Shown here: one piece after another, positions 47,022-57,145 of the stretch
Layout: each line of letters opens with the position of its first letter
How positions within the stretch are numbered: position 1 is the first letter of the stretch
Assembly: GCF_020991065.1 (NCBI RefSeq)
Contig: NZ_CP087710.1
Location: 930,001 to 994,000 of the forward strand
DNA length: 64,000 nucleotides
Reading direction: 5' to 3'
From: Nocardioides okcheonensis
GTDB taxonomy: Bacteria > Actinomycetota > Actinomycetes > Propionibacteriales > Nocardioidaceae
The notes under the pieces: model-generated
Databases searched by the model: none
Told to the model about the DNA's origin: nothing
Seen by the model: only the letters and a program-made list of their open reading frames with translations
Position numbers and translations under genes: made by a program

Positions 47022-47076
47022 ACTCTATGTGACCCGCGCCGCACGGACGATCACCGACGGGTAACGATCCCGTTAC
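47022..47076 (-). promoter_or_regulatory. Candidate promoter and GlnR-like palindrome for the peptide transporter operon
   Basis: On the minus strand a -10-like TAGAGT (47027-47022) lies 70 nt upstream of the first permease. About 35-50 nt further upstream is the palindrome GTAACGATCCCGTTAC (47061-47076), which fits the actinobacterial GlnR half-site spacing GTnAC-n6-GnnAC. The position, roughly -45 to -60, would suit an activator. The gap 46952-47269 holds this region and the aspS terminator and no gene. Confidence 0.35.
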
Positions 47077-47180
47077 GACGCGTTCGTCCGCGGGCCCCGG
47101 CAAACCTCAGGCCGTTCGGTCATCGGACGGGACGTCCTCCGTCGAGGAGGCGCGTGCGAGGCAGGTCCTTCCACGCAGAC

Positions 47181-47220
47181 GTGCCCCCGCAGCCCCGGGG
47201 TCCCGGGGTTGCGGGGGCAC
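47181..47220. terminator. Strong hairpin terminator after aspS
   Basis: Two 19-nt arms (47181-47199 and 47202-47220) pair along their full length with one G-U wobble around a 2-nt centre. They lie 50 nt past the aspS stop, ending the metallohydrolase-hisS-aspS transcript. Confidence 0.75.
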
Positions 47221-47269
47221 GGTCTCGAACGCCGTCGAGGACGCCGCAGAGGGCGGCAGGAGGCGCCTG

Positions 47270-49078
47270 TCAGGCGGGTGCGCCGGTCCCCTCGACCGGC
47301 TCCGCCGCGGCCGGCTTCGCGTCAACACCGGCCTCCTTGCGCTGCTCGGGCGTGATCGGCGCGGGGGCCGCGGTGAGCGGGTCGTAGCCGCCGCCCGACT
47401 TGGGGAACGCGATCACGTCGCGGATCGAGTCGCTGCCGGCGAGCATCGCGACGATGCGGTCCATGCCGACCGCGATGCCGCCGTGCGGGGGCGCGCCGAA
47501 CTTGAAGGCGTCGAGCAGGAAGCCGAACTTCTCCTGCGCCTCCTCCTCGCCGAGACCCATCACCTTGAAGACCCGCTTCTGCACGTCGCCGCGGTGGATA
47601 CGGATCGACCCGCCGCCCAGCTCGTTGCCGTTGCAGACGATGTCGTAGGCGTAGGCCAGCGCGCTGCCGGGATCGGTGTCGAAGGTGTCGACGTACTCGG
47701 GCTTGGGGCTGGTGAACGCGTGGTGGACGGCCGTCCACGCACCCGCACCGACCGCGACGTCGCCGCTCGCGACCGCGTCGGAGCTCGGCTCGAACAGCGG
47801 CGCGTCGACCACCCAGGTGAAGGCGAAGGTCGACTCGTCGAGCATCCCGCCGCGGCGACCGATCTCGAGCCGGGCGGCGCCGAGCAGCGCGCGGCTGCTC
47901 TTGACCGGACCGGCGGCGAAGAAGATGCAGTCACCGGGCGACGCGCCGACGTGGGCAGCGAGGCCCTCGCGCTCGGCGTCGGTGAGGTTCTTGGCGACCG
48001 GGCCGCCGAGCTCGCCGTCCTCCGCGATCGTGACGTAGGCCAGGCCCTTGGCGCCGCGCTGCTTGGCCCAGTCCTGCCACGCGTCGAACTGGCGGCGCGG
48101 CTGGCTGCCACCGCCCGGCATCACGACGGCACCGACGTAGTCGGCCTGGAAGACGCGGAACGTCGTGTCCTTGAAGTAGTCCGTGCACTCGACGAGCTCG
48201 AGGCCCATCCGGAGGTCGGGCTTGTCCGAGCCGTACTTCTCCATCGCCTCGGCGTAGGTCATCCGCGGCAGCGGTCGCTCGATGGTGTGGCCGGCCTGCG
48301 CCCACATCGCCTCGAGGACGTCCTCCATCAGCTCGATGACGTCCTCCTGGTCCACGAAGCTCATCTCGATGTCGAGCTGGGTGAACTCGGGCTGGCGGTC
48401 GGCGCGGAAGTCCTCGTCGCGGTAGCAGCGCGCGATCTGGTAGTAGCGCTCCATGCCGCCGACCATGAGCAGCTGCTTGAACAGCTGCGGGCTCTGCGGC
48501 AGGGCGTACCAGCTGCCGGGCGCCAGGCGGGCCGGGACGAGGAAGTCGCGCGCGCCCTCGGGGGTCGAGCGGGTCAGGGTGGGCGTCTCCACCTCGACGA
48601 AGTCGCGGGCGTCCAGCACGTCGCGGGCCGCCTTGTTGATCTTGCTGCGCAGGCGCAGGGCCGCGTTGGGGCCGGAGCGGCGCAGGTCGAGGTAGCGGTG
48701 CTTGAGGCGGGCCTCCTCCCCCACGTCGCCGCCCTTGTGGCCCTGGGCGTCGTCGATCGGGAACGGCAGCGGCGCCGACTCCGAGAGCACCTCGACGTCG
48801 GTGGCGACGACCTCGACGTCCCCGGTCGCGAGGTTCGGGTTCTCGTTGCCGGCCTTGCGGGCCACGACCTCGCCGGTGACCGTCAGGCAGTACTCGCTGC
48901 GCAGGCTGTGGGCCACGTCCTCGTCGCGCACGACGACCTGCACGACCCCGCTGGCCTCGCGGAGGTCCAGGAACGCCACGCCGCCGTGGTCGCGCCGACG
49001 CGCCACCCACCCGGCGAGCGTGACGGTCTGGCCGACGTGGTCGGCGCGCAGGGCGCCGGCGTCATGGGTGCGGATCAC
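47270..49078 (-). CDS. aspS: Aspartyl-tRNA synthetase
   Basis: 602 residues, bacterial type: an N-terminal OB fold ([23 protein letters not shown]), class II motifs ([26 protein letters not shown] in parts), a GAD insertion domain in the middle, and the late [15 protein letters not shown]. It charges tRNA-Asp. Many actinobacteria lack AsnRS and use a non-discriminating AspRS plus GatCAB, but that cannot be judged here. The ATG at 49078 overlaps hisS by four bases. Confidence 0.97.
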   Translation of the reverse strand: MIRTHDAGALRADHVGQTVTLAGWVARRRDHGGVAFLDLREASGVVQVVVRDEDVAHSLRSEYCLTVTGEVVARKAGNENPNLATGDVEVVATDVEVLSESAPLPFPIDDAQGHKGGDVGEEARLKHRYLDLRRSGPNAALRLRSKINKAARDVLDARDFVEVETPTLTRSTPEGARDFLVPARLAPGSWYALPQSPQLFKQLLMVGGMERYYQIARCYRDEDFRADRQPEFTQLDIEMSFVDQEDVIELMEDVLEAMWAQAGHTIERPLPRMTYAEAMEKYGSDKPDLRMGLELVECTDYFKDTTFRVFQADYVGAVVMPGGGSQPRRQFDAWQDWAKQRGAKGLAYVTIAEDGELGGPVAKNLTDAEREGLAAHVGASPGDCIFFAAGPVKSSRALLGAARLEIGRRGGMLDESTFAFTWVVDAPLFEPSSDAVASGDVAVGAGAWTAVHHAFTSPKPEYVDTFDTDPGSALAYAYDIVCNGNELGGGSIRIHRGDVQKRVFKVMGLGEEEAQEKFGFLLDAFKFGAPPHGGIAVGMDRIVAMLAGSDSIRDVIAFPKSGGGYDPLTAAPAPITPEQRKEAGVDAKPAAAEPVEGTGAPA

Positions 49079-50442
49079 TGGTTCTCCTCGGTTTCACTGA
49101 CGGTGCTGATGACGGTGGGCCGGAGGTCGCGCTCCGGCGGTGTCCAGGTGGCGGGGTCGGCGGCGACCTGCTCCCCGGTGCGGATGTCCTTGACCTGGTG
49201 CTGGACCTGGCCGGTCCCGGCGTCCGCCTGGACGAACCAGACGAACGGGATGCCGCGGCGCTCGGCGAAGCGGATCTGCTTGCCGAACTTCGCCGGGGAC
49301 GGCGCGACCTCGCACGCGACGTCGCGGGCGCGGAGGGCGGCGGCGACACCTGCGCTGGCGGCGCGGTCGTCCTCGGTGTTGAGGGCGACCAGCACGGCGC
49401 TCGGCACGGGCCGGCTGCCGGAGAGCACGCCGTCGGCGATCAGCGGGACGAGCGTGCGGGACACGCCGAACGACACGCCGACGCCGGGATAGGTCGTACG
49501 ACCGTCGCTCGCGAGCGCGTCGTAGCGCCCGCCCCCGCCGACCGACTTCAGCCGCTCGTAGCCCTCCATGAAGATCTCGACGACGGTGCCGGTGTAGTAG
49601 TCGAGGCCGCGCGCGATGCGGAGGTTGGCCTCGACGTCGACCCGGTCGCCGGCGACCGCCCGGCAGCCCTCGACGACCGCGGCGAGCTCCTCGAGCCCCT
49701 GCTCGAGCAGGTCGTCGGTGACGCCGAGGGCACGCACCCGCTCGACGAACGAGGTGTCCGCCACCCGGATGGTCGCGAGGTCGAGGCAGCGCTGCGCCTG
49801 CTCGGGCGTGGTGCCGACCCGCTCCACCAGCATCCGCGCGACCTCCTCGCCCGGCAGCTTGTCGAGCTTGTCGATCACCCGGATCGCGTCGGTGACGTCG
49901 TCGATCCCGAGGCCGCGGTAGAAGCCCTGGATCAGCTTGCGGTTGTTGAACTGGAAGGACACGCGCGGGATCGGGAGGCCGGCCAGCGCGTCGACCATCA
50001 CCGCCATCACCTCCACGTCGTGGTGGAAGGGCAGGTCGTCGCGCCCGACGATGTCGACGTCGGCCTGGGTGAACTGGCGGTAGCGGCCCTCCTGCGGGCG
50101 CTCGCCGCGCCAGGCGGGCTGGACCTGGAAGCGCCGGAACGGGAACTCGAGGTGCCCGGCGTGCTCGAGGACGTAGCGGGCGAACGGCACGGTGAGGTCG
50201 AAGTGGAGGCCGACCTCGGCCTTCGCGTCGGCGTCGGCGTTGATCCGCTGGAGGACGTAGATCTCCTTGTCGACCTCGCCGCCCTTCGCGAGCCGCTCGA
50301 CCGGCTCCACGACGCGCGTCTCGATGTTGGCGAAGCCGTGCAGCTCGAAGGTCCGGCTCAGCGAGGCGATCACCTCGCGCTCGACGGCGCGCTGCGAGGG
50401 CAGCAGCTCGGGGAACCCGCTCAGCGGGGCGATCTTGCTCAT
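49075..50442 (-). CDS. hisS: Histidyl-tRNA synthetase
   Basis: 455 residues with class II motifs: motif 1 near the start ([13 protein letters not shown]), motif 2 [23 protein letters not shown] in segments, the histidine A motif [14 protein letters not shown], and a C-terminal anticodon-binding domain ([12 protein letters not shown]). It is somewhat longer than the E. coli enzyme. ATGA overlaps couple it to the metallohydrolase upstream and aspS downstream. Confidence 0.96.
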   Translation of the reverse strand: MSKIAPLSGFPELLPSQRAVEREVIASLSRTFELHGFANIETRVVEPVERLAKGGEVDKEIYVLQRINADADAKAEVGLHFDLTVPFARYVLEHAGHLEFPFRRFQVQPAWRGERPQEGRYRQFTQADVDIVGRDDLPFHHDVEVMAVMVDALAGLPIPRVSFQFNNRKLIQGFYRGLGIDDVTDAIRVIDKLDKLPGEEVARMLVERVGTTPEQAQRCLDLATIRVADTSFVERVRALGVTDDLLEQGLEELAAVVEGCRAVAGDRVDVEANLRIARGLDYYTGTVVEIFMEGYERLKSVGGGGRYDALASDGRTTYPGVGVSFGVSRTLVPLIADGVLSGSRPVPSAVLVALNTEDDRAASAGVAAALRARDVACEVAPSPAKFGKQIRFAERRGIPFVWFVQADAGTGQVQHQVKDIRTGEQVAADPATWTPPERDLRPTVISTVSETEENQ

Positions 50443-51137
50443 CGGAGGTCCTGTCTGGGGTCCTGGACGAGGTCCTGGAGGTACGGGTTGGTGGCGCGCT
50501 CGCGCCCGATCGAGGTCTGCTCGCCGTGGCCCGGCAGGACCACGACGTCGTCGGCGAGCGGCAGCACCTTGTCGGTGAGGCTGCGCAGCATCGTGGCGTG
50601 GTCACCGCCCGGCAGGTCGGTGCGACCGATCGAGCCCGCGAAGAGGAGGTCGCCGGAGAACATCACCTCGGACACGTCCTGCTGGGCGTGCGGCGTGCGG
50701 AAGGTGACCGATCCCTGCGTGTGCCCCGGGGTGTGGTCGACGACGAACCGCAGCCCGGCGAGCTCGAGCTCGGCCAGGTCCGCCAGCTCGCGGACGTCGT
50801 CCGGCTCGGCCCACGAGTAGTCGCCACCCAGCAGCATCTGGGTGGTCTCCCGGCTCATCCCGGCCATCGGGTCCGAGAGCAGGTGCCGGTCGGCCGGATG
50901 GATCCACGCGGTCGCGTCGTAGGTCCCGGCGACCGGCGCCACGCACCACATGTGGTCGACGTGGCCGTGGGTCACCAGCACGCTGACCGGCTTGAGCCGG
51001 TGCTCGCGCACCACCTGGTCGACGCCGGCGGCGGAGTCCTTGCCGGGGTCGATGACGACGCACTCCGCGCCGGGTCCCGTCGCCACGACGTAGCAGTTGG
51101 TCCCCCAGGGGCCGGCGGGGAAACCAGCGATGAACAC
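50439..51137 (-). CDS. MBL-fold metallohydrolase (glyoxalase II-like)
   Basis: 232 residues. The metal-binding motif is VTHGHVDHMW (HxHxDH) at about residues 56-65, with later ligands in DHTPGHTQGSV and FSGDLLFAGSIGRTDLPGGD, and a C-terminal VLPGHGEQTSIGRE. The order of these motifs is that of glyoxalase II/persulfide-dioxygenase-like thiol hydrolases. It sits before hisS as in mycobacteria (Rv2581c). The GTG start at 51137 lies 111 bp from the divergent DUF349 gene. Confidence 0.9.
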   Translation of the reverse strand: MFIAGFPAGPWGTNCYVVATGPGAECVVIDPGKDSAAGVDQVVREHRLKPVSVLVTHGHVDHMWCVAPVAGTYDATAWIHPADRHLLSDPMAGMSRETTQMLLGGDYSWAEPDDVRELADLAELELAGLRFVVDHTPGHTQGSVTFRTPHAQQDVSEVMFSGDLLFAGSIGRTDLPGGDHATMLRSLTDKVLPLADDVVVLPGHGEQTSIGRERATNPYLQDLVQDPRQDLR

Positions 51138-51248
51138 AGGCGTCAGTCCTTGCAGGGGCTCGGGGGCGGCACGATCGGGCGGACGGGTGGCGCCCGCCGG
51201 ACGGAAGCCTACCGAGGCCCGTCCGGGGCATGACTACGATGGGCGACC

Positions 51249-52526
51249 ATGAGCGCCGACCAGCAGTCCCAGGCCGACCCGACCCCCGGCGCGAACGCCT
51301 GGGGTCGCGTGGCCGAGGACGGCACCGTCTATGTCCGCACCGCCGATGGCGAACGATCCGTCGGGTCCTACGAGGCCGGCACGCCGGCCGAGGCCCTGGC
51401 GTTCTTCACCAAGCGCTTCGACGAGCTGGAGGGCAAGGTCCGCCTGCTCGAGCAGCGCGTCGCGTCCGGACGTCTGGCGCCGGAGGAGGCCGGCTCCTCG
51501 ATCAAGTCGCTGCGCGAGCAGGTCGTCGACGCCCACGCCGTCGGCGACCTCGTGTCGCTCGCCGCCCGCCTCGACGCGCTCGCACCGGTGGTGGCCGCCC
51601 AGCGCTCCGCCCGCAAGGAGGAGCGTGCCCAGAAGAGCGCGGAGGCCAAGGCGCAGAAGGAGCAGCTGGTCGCCGAGGCGGAGAAGCTCGCCGCCGGCAC
51701 GGACTGGCGCAACGGCGCCAACCGGCTGCGCGACCTGCTCGCCACGTGGAAGGAGCTGCCCCGGCTCGACCGGGCCACCGACGACGCGCTCTGGCGGCGG
51801 TTCTCGACCGCCCGCACCACCTACACCCGCCACCGCAAGGCGCACTTCGCCGAGGAGCACGAGCGCCGCGACGGTGCCCGCGTGGTCAAGGAGCGCCTGG
51901 CCACCGAGGCGGAGGCTCTCGCCACCTCCACCGACTGGGGCCCGACCGCCGGCCGCTACCGCGACCTGATGCGCGAGTGGAAGGCCGCCGGCCCCGCACC
52001 GCGCGAGGTCGACGACCAGCTCTGGCAGCGCTTCCGCGGGGCCCAGGACACGTTCTTCGGCGCCCGTGACGCCGCCAACGCGGCCCTCGACGAGGAGTTC
52101 GCCGCCAACGCCGAGGTCAAGGACGCGATCCTCGTCGAGGCCGAGGCGCTCGTCCCGCTGGCCCAGGCGGGCGGGGCCGACCTCGAGGCGGCCAAGAAGT
52201 CCTTCCGCGACCTCGCCGACCGCTGGGACGCCGCCGGCAAGGTCCCGCGCGACCGGATGAAGGAGCTCGAGGGCCGGATGCGCAAGGTCGAGCAGGCCAT
52301 CCGCGCCGTCGAGGACGAGCAGTGGAGCCGCAGCGACCCGGAGAAGTCCGCGCGCGCCGACGACATGATCGCCAAGCTCGAGGCGGGCATCGCCGAGACG
52401 CAGGCCAAGCTCGACAAGGCCACCGCCGCCGGCGACGACCGCAAGGTCAAGGACCTCGAGTCCGAGCTCGCCAACAAGCAGGCCTTCCTCGACATGGCCC
52501 GCAAGGCCGCCGCCGACTTCGGCTGA
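51249..52526 (+). CDS. DUF349 domain protein
   Basis: 425 residues, highly charged and helical. A short beta-rich start (AWGRVAEDGTVYVRTADG) is followed by several DUF349 repeats of about 70-75 residues, each with a Trp-Lys core such as LATWKELPRLDRATDDALWRRF and LMREWKAAGPAPREVDDQLW, given here in part. The end is a coiled coil. The function is unknown; it is conserved in actinobacteria next to rel and the hisS region. Only its stop codon touches the 31-bp repeat array. Confidence 0.9.
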   Translation: MSADQQSQADPTPGANAWGRVAEDGTVYVRTADGERSVGSYEAGTPAEALAFFTKRFDELEGKVRLLEQRVASGRLAPEEAGSSIKSLREQVVDAHAVGDLVSLAARLDALAPVVAAQRSARKEERAQKSAEAKAQKEQLVAEAEKLAAGTDWRNGANRLRDLLATWKELPRLDRATDDALWRRFSTARTTYTRHRKAHFAEEHERRDGARVVKERLATEAEALATSTDWGPTAGRYRDLMREWKAAGPAPREVDDQLWQRFRGAQDTFFGARDAANAALDEEFAANAEVKDAILVEAEALVPLAQAGGADLEAAKKSFRDLADRWDAAGKVPRDRMKELEGRMRKVEQAIRAVEDEQWSRSDPEKSARADDMIAKLEAGIAETQAKLDKATAAGDDRKVKDLESELANKQAFLDMARKAAADFG

Positions 52527-52800
52527 CCGGGCACTTCCTCGCGCTGGCGAGGCCCGACCGGGCACTTCCTCGCGCTGGCGAGGCCCCACCGGGCACTTCC
52601 TCGCGCTGGCGAGGCCCCACCGGGCACTTCCTCGCGCTGGCAGCGGCGCCACAGCGCGAGGAACTGCCCGCTCGGCACGATCCAGCGCGACGAAGCGCCC
52701 GCTCGGCGTGATCCAGCGCGACGAAGTGCCCGCTCGGCGTGATCCAGCGCGACGAAGTGCCCGCTCGGCACGATCCAGCGCGAGGAAGTGCCCGCTTGGC
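52526..52800. repeat. Array of nine 31-bp units, four direct then five inverted
   Basis: The core GGGCACTTCCTCGCGCTG occurs at 52529, 52560, 52591 and 52622, exactly 31 bp apart. After a 12-nt gap its reverse complement (with small changes) starts at 52652, 52683, 52714, 52745 and 52776, again 31 bp apart. The 13-nt parts between cores differ between the two orientations. Each of the first three forward copies also contains CCTCGC-GCTG-GCGAGG, a small hairpin. 31 is not a multiple of three, so no frame is preserved. The array fills the whole gap between the convergent DUF349 and rel genes. Confidence 0.93.
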
Positions 52801-52805
52801 GGGGG

Positions 52806-55094
52806 CTACGCGGTGACGCGGTAGGCGTCGAAGACGCCCGGCACGGCGCGTACGGCCCGGAGCACGCCGTCGAGGTGGGCGGCGTCGGCCATCTCGAAGG
52901 AGAACCGGCTCTTGGCGACCCGGTCGCGGGTGGTGGAGAGGGTCGCGCTGAGGATGTTCACGTGGGCGTCGGAGAGCGCCATCGTGATGTCGGAGAGCAG
53001 GCGCGCCCGGTCGAGCGCCTCGACCTGGATGTTGACCAGGAACGTGGTCTGCGACGTGGGCGCCCACTCGACCTCCAGCACCCGCTCGGGCTGGTTGAGC
53101 AGGCTGGCGGCGTTGGTGCAGTCCTTGCGGTGCACCGACACCCCGCCGCCCTTGGTGACGAAGCCGAGGATCGGGTCGGGCGGGACCGGGGTGCAGCACT
53201 TGGCGAGCTTGACCCACAGGTCGTCGACGCCGCGGACGATCACGCCGGCGTCGGTCGGGCCGGGCTTGGCGGCGCGCGAGCGACCGGTGATGGTGACGCC
53301 CTCGGCGAGGTCCTCGGCCGCGCCGTCGTCGCCACCGTGCAGGTCGATGACCCGGCGGACCACGGCCTGGGCGCTGAGGTTGCCCTCGCCGACCGCGGCG
53401 TAGAGCGCGGACACGTCGGCGTGGTGGAAGTGCTCGGCCACCAGGGCCAGCACGTCGTGGGTCATCAGCCGGTTGAGGGGCAGGCCCTCCTTGCGCATGA
53501 GCTTGGCGATCTGGTCCTTGCCGCGCTCGATCGCCTCCTCGCGGCGCTCCTTGGTGAACCACTGGCGGATCTTGGAGCGGGCGCGCGGCGACTGCACGAA
53601 GTTGAGCCAGTCGCGCGAGGGGCCGGCGGTGGGCGCCTTGGAGGTGAACACCTCGACGACGTCGCCGTTGTCGAGGGTGGACTCCAGCGGGACCAGGCGG
53701 CCGTTGACCCGTGAGCCGATCGTGTGGTGCCCGACCTCGGTGTGCACGGCGTAGGCGAAGTCCACGGGGGTCGAGCCGGCCGGGAGCGGGATCACGTCGC
53801 CGCGGGGCGTGAAGACGTAGACCTGCGCCTGGTTCATCTCGAAGCGCAGCGACTCCAGGAACTCCCCCGGGTCCTCGACCTCGCTCTGCCAGTCGAGCAG
53901 CTGGCGCACCCAGGTCATGTCGTCCCGGTCGCCGAGCTTGTCGGTGTCGACGCCCGCCTTGTTGTTCTCCTTGTACTTCCAGTGCGCGGCGACGCCGTAC
54001 TCGGCGCGACGGTGCTGGGAGAAGGTCCGGATCTGCACCTCGACCGGCTTGCCCTGCGGGCCGATCACGGTCGTGTGCAGCGACTGGTACATGTTGAACT
54101 TCGGCATCGCGACGTAGTCCTTGAACCGCCCCAGCACCGGGTTCCACCGCGAGTGGATGACGCCGAGCGCGCTGTAGCAGTCGCGGTCCTCGTCGACGAG
54201 GATCCGGATGCCGACCAGGTCGTAGATGTCGGAGAAGTCGCGGCCGCCGACGATCATCTTCTGGTAGATCGAGTAGTAGTGCTTCGGGCGCCCGGTCACC
54301 TTGGCGTTGATCTTCGACGACTTGAGGTCGGCCTCGATGTCGGAGACCACCTCGGCGAGGAACTGGTCGCGCGAGGGCGCCCGCTCGGCCACCATCCGGA
54401 CGATCTCGTCGTAGATCTTCGGGTGGAGGGTCGCGAACGCGAGGTCCTCGAGCTCCCACTTGAGGGTGTTCATGCCGAGCCGGTGGGCCAGCGGGGCGTA
54501 GATGTCGAGCGTCTCGCGCGAGGACCGCTCCTGCGAGGCCGCCGGGACGTAGCGCAGGGTGCGCATGTTGTGCAGCCGGTCGGCCAGCTTGATGACGAGC
54601 ACCCGGATGTCGCGGGCCATCGCCACGATCATCTTGCGGATCGTCTCGGCCTGCGCCGAGTCGCCGTACTGGACCTTGTCGAGCTTGGTGACACCGTCGA
54701 CCAGCAGCGCGACCTCGTCACCGAAGTCGGCGCGGAGCTCCTCGAGCGTGTAGGGCGTGTCCTCGACCGTGTCGTGCAGCAGCGCCGCGACCAGGGTCGG
54801 CTCGGTCATGCCGATGTCGGCCAGGATCGTCGTCACCGCGAGCGGGTGGGTGATGTAGGGGTCGCCGCTCTTGCGCATCTGGCCGGTGTGCCACTTGTCG
54901 GCCACGTGGTACGCGCGCTCGAGCAGCGCCAGGTCGGCCTTGGGGTGGTTGGCCCGCACCGCGCGGAACAACGGCTCCAGCACGGGGTTCGACGACGGCG
55001 GCCGGGTGCCGACCCGGGCGAGCCGGGCGCGCATGCCGCGAGCGGTCAGCGGGGCCGACCTCGTCTCCTGCGCGGGCCCCTGCTCCTCTGCCAT
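52806..55094 (-). CDS. relA: Bifunctional (p)ppGpp synthetase/hydrolase Rel
   Basis: 762 residues. The HD hydrolase domain (His83, His107-Asp108 in [13 protein letters not shown]) appears intact. The synthetase domain has [13 protein letters not shown] and [11 protein letters not shown]. The TGS domain ([20 protein letters not shown]) is followed by a zinc-finger-like region ([15 protein letters not shown]) and a C-terminal ACT domain. It makes and degrades the stringent-response alarmone at the ribosome. It follows apt by 57 bp, the usual actinobacterial order. Confidence 0.96.
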   Translation of the reverse strand: MAEEQGPAQETRSAPLTARGMRARLARVGTRPPSSNPVLEPLFRAVRANHPKADLALLERAYHVADKWHTGQMRKSGDPYITHPLAVTTILADIGMTEPTLVAALLHDTVEDTPYTLEELRADFGDEVALLVDGVTKLDKVQYGDSAQAETIRKMIVAMARDIRVLVIKLADRLHNMRTLRYVPAASQERSSRETLDIYAPLAHRLGMNTLKWELEDLAFATLHPKIYDEIVRMVAERAPSRDQFLAEVVSDIEADLKSSKINAKVTGRPKHYYSIYQKMIVGGRDFSDIYDLVGIRILVDEDRDCYSALGVIHSRWNPVLGRFKDYVAMPKFNMYQSLHTTVIGPQGKPVEVQIRTFSQHRRAEYGVAAHWKYKENNKAGVDTDKLGDRDDMTWVRQLLDWQSEVEDPGEFLESLRFEMNQAQVYVFTPRGDVIPLPAGSTPVDFAYAVHTEVGHHTIGSRVNGRLVPLESTLDNGDVVEVFTSKAPTAGPSRDWLNFVQSPRARSKIRQWFTKERREEAIERGKDQIAKLMRKEGLPLNRLMTHDVLALVAEHFHHADVSALYAAVGEGNLSAQAVVRRVIDLHGGDDGAAEDLAEGVTITGRSRAAKPGPTDAGVIVRGVDDLWVKLAKCCTPVPPDPILGFVTKGGGVSVHRKDCTNAASLLNQPERVLEVEWAPTSQTTFLVNIQVEALDRARLLSDITMALSDAHVNILSATLSTTRDRVAKSRFSFEMADAAHLDGVLRAVRAVPGVFDAYRVTA

Positions 55095-55151
55095 TGCCCC
55101 AGTCTAGTGAGGGGTCGCGAGCCGCGGACGCGGGTCCGCCCGGCCGGCGCC

Positions 55152-55700
55152 TCAGATGGTCAGCAGCGTCTCGACCGGGAGGTCGCCCGTGGTGGCCCGG
55201 GGGTCGAGGAAGCTCAGCTCCATCAGCACCGACACGGCCGTCGCCACTCCCCCGCAGGACTCGACGAGGCGGCGGGTCGCGGCCACCGTGCCGCCGGTGG
55301 CGAGCACGTCGTCGACGAGCAGGACCCGCTCGCCGGGGGCGATCGCGTCACGGTGCAGCTCGAGGGTCGCCTCGCCGTACTCCAGGGTGTAGGAGACGGC
55401 GTGGGTGTCGCGGGGCAGCTTGCCGGCCTTGCGCACCGGCACGAAGCCGACGCCGAGCGCCAGGGCCACCGGTGCGGCGAGGATGAACCCGCGGGCCTCC
55501 ATGCCGACCACCTTGTCGACCGCGACGGCGCCGTGCTCGTCGCGGCCGGCCGCGGCGAGCGCGGTGATGACGGCCGAGAAGGCGTCGTGGTCGGCGAGGA
55601 CCGGGGTGATGTCCTTGAACGTCACACCGGGCTCGGGCCAGTCCTCGACGTCGACCGTGAGCCGGCTCAGCGCCTCCGCGGCCGCCTGCCGCTCAGGCAT
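55152..55700 (-). CDS. apt: Adenine phosphoribosyltransferase
   Basis: 182 residues; salvages adenine to AMP using PRPP. The PRPP motif is VLLVDDVLATGGTVAA at about residues 124-139, the purine region is KVVGMEARGFILAAPVALAL, and GVTFKDITPVL lies near the start. The ATG at 55700 lies 8 nt inside the yajC 3' end. In most actinobacteria secD and secF stand between yajC and apt; here they do not. Confidence 0.95.
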   Translation of the reverse strand: MPERQAAAEALSRLTVDVEDWPEPGVTFKDITPVLADHDAFSAVITALAAAGRDEHGAVAVDKVVGMEARGFILAAPVALALGVGFVPVRKAGKLPRDTHAVSYTLEYGEATLELHRDAIAPGERVLLVDDVLATGGTVAATRRLVESCGGVATAVSVLMELSFLDPRATTGDLPVETLLTI

Positions 55701-55986
55701 CGCCGGGCTCGTCGGCCTGGCCGAGCACCGGCTCGTCGACCTTCGCGATCGCCGCGCGGGCGATCTCGATCTGGGTGCCGGGCGCGATCTCGAGCCGGGC
55801 GCGGTCGTCGGTGAGCGAGACGACGGTGCCGAAGACGCCGGACGACATCATGACGCGCTGGCCGACCTGGATGCTCTGCTGCAGCGAGACCACCTCGCGC
55901 TGGCGTCGCTGCTGCGGCCGGATCACCATGAACCAGAAGAGGGCCACGATGGCCACCAGGGGCAGGAGGGCGGCGAGGTCGTTCAC
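55693..55986 (-). CDS. yajC: Preprotein translocase subunit YajC
   Basis: 97 residues: one N-terminal membrane helix (LAALLPLVAIVALFWFMVI), the RPQQRRQRE motif, then a small beta domain (VGQRVMMSSGVFGTVVSL). YajC is an accessory of the SecDF complex in the inner membrane. It follows ruvB by 69 bp and overlaps apt, with no secD or secF at the locus. Confidence 0.95.
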   Translation of the reverse strand: MNDLAALLPLVAIVALFWFMVIRPQQRRQREVVSLQQSIQVGQRVMMSSGVFGTVVSLTDDRARLEIAPGTQIEIARAAIAKVDEPVLGQADEPGDA

Positions 55987-56055
55987 GGGTGGGATCTCCT
56001 GGAGAGGTCGGGGGTGCGTGAGCGCCGCGAGTCTACGCGGGGCTCCCCGGCCGCC

Positions 56056-57144
56056 TCACACCTCGTCGAACAGCGTGGAGTCGACCGTGGCGACGGCGGG
56101 CGGCGTGAGGCCGAGGTGGTGCCAGGCGGCCGGCGTGGCGATCCGGCCGCGCGGCGTGCGGGCGAGCATGCCCATCCGGACCAGGAACGGCTCGGCGACC
56201 TCCTCCACCGTCTCGCGCTCCTCACCGACCGCGACGGCGAGGGTCGAGACGCCGACCGGACCGCCGCCGAAGCGGCGGCAGAGCACGTCGAGGACCGCCC
56301 GGTCGAGCCGGTCGAGCCCGGACTCGTCGACCTCGAACAGGTCCAGCGCGGCCCGCGCGACCGGGAGCGAGAGCACGCCGTCGGCCCGCACCTGGGCGTA
56401 GTCGCGCACGCGCCGCAGCAGGCGGTTGGCGATGCGCGGGGTGCCGCGGGAGCGGGACGCGATCTCGCCGGAGCCCTCGGAGGTGAGGTGCACGCCGAGC
56501 AGGCCCGCCGAGCGGTGCACGATCCGGTCGAGCTCGTCGGGCTCGTAGAACTCGAGGTGGGCGGTGAAGCCGAACCGGTCGCGCAGGGGCCCGGGCAGCA
56601 GGCCGGCCCGGGTGGTGGCACCGACCAGGGTGAACGGCGGGATCTCGAGCGGGATCGCGGTCGCGCCGGGGCCCTTGCCGATGACGACGTCGACCCGGAA
56701 GTCCTCCATCGCCATGTAGAGCATCTCCTCGGCCGGCCGCGACATCCGGTGGATCTCGTCCACGAAGAGGACGTCGCCCTCGTTGAGCCCGGAGAGGATC
56801 GCGGCCAGGTCACCGGCGTGGGTGATCGCGGGACCGCTGGTGAGGCGCAGCGGGGTGCTCATCTCGGCCGCGATGATCATCGCGAGCGTGGTCTTGCCGA
56901 GCCCGGGTGGGCCGGAGAGCAGGACGTGGTCGGGCGCGCGCCCGCGGCGTCGGGCGGCCTCGAGCACCAGCCCGAGCTGGTCGCGCACCCGCGCCTGGCC
57001 GACGACCTCGTCGAGGGTCTTGGGCCGCAGCGCCGCCTCGACGGCACGGTCGTCGCCGTCGGCCTCGGCGTCGGTCAGGCGCTGCAGGTGGGCGAGCTCG
57101 GCCCCGCTCAGCTCGTCGTCGACGTCGGTGTCGTCCCAGTTCAT
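56056..57144 (-). CDS. ruvB: Holliday junction branch migration helicase RuvB
   Basis: 362 residues; hexameric AAA+ motor that drives branch migration with RuvA. Walker [15 protein letters not shown], Walker [11 protein letters not shown], sensor 1 [10 protein letters not shown], arginine finger region GPLRDRFG, and a winged-helix C-terminus with [17 protein letters not shown]. The start follows the ruvA stop after one base. Part of the LexA-boxed ruvCAB operon. Confidence 0.97.
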   Translation of the reverse strand: MNWDDTDVDDELSGAELAHLQRLTDAEADGDDRAVEAALRPKTLDEVVGQARVRDQLGLVLEAARRRGRAPDHVLLSGPPGLGKTTLAMIIAAEMSTPLRLTSGPAITHAGDLAAILSGLNEGDVLFVDEIHRMSRPAEEMLYMAMEDFRVDVVIGKGPGATAIPLEIPPFTLVGATTRAGLLPGPLRDRFGFTAHLEFYEPDELDRIVHRSAGLLGVHLTSEGSGEIASRSRGTPRIANRLLRRVRDYAQVRADGVLSLPVARAALDLFEVDESGLDRLDRAVLDVLCRRFGGGPVGVSTLAVAVGEERETVEEVAEPFLVRMGMLARTPRGRIATPAAWHHLGLTPPAVATVDSTLFDEV

Positions 57145-57145
57145 C

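Noticed and set aside
52526..52800. CRISPR array
   Set aside because: The step is 31 bp with almost no unique sequence between units, the units change orientation half way, and there are no cas genes nearby.
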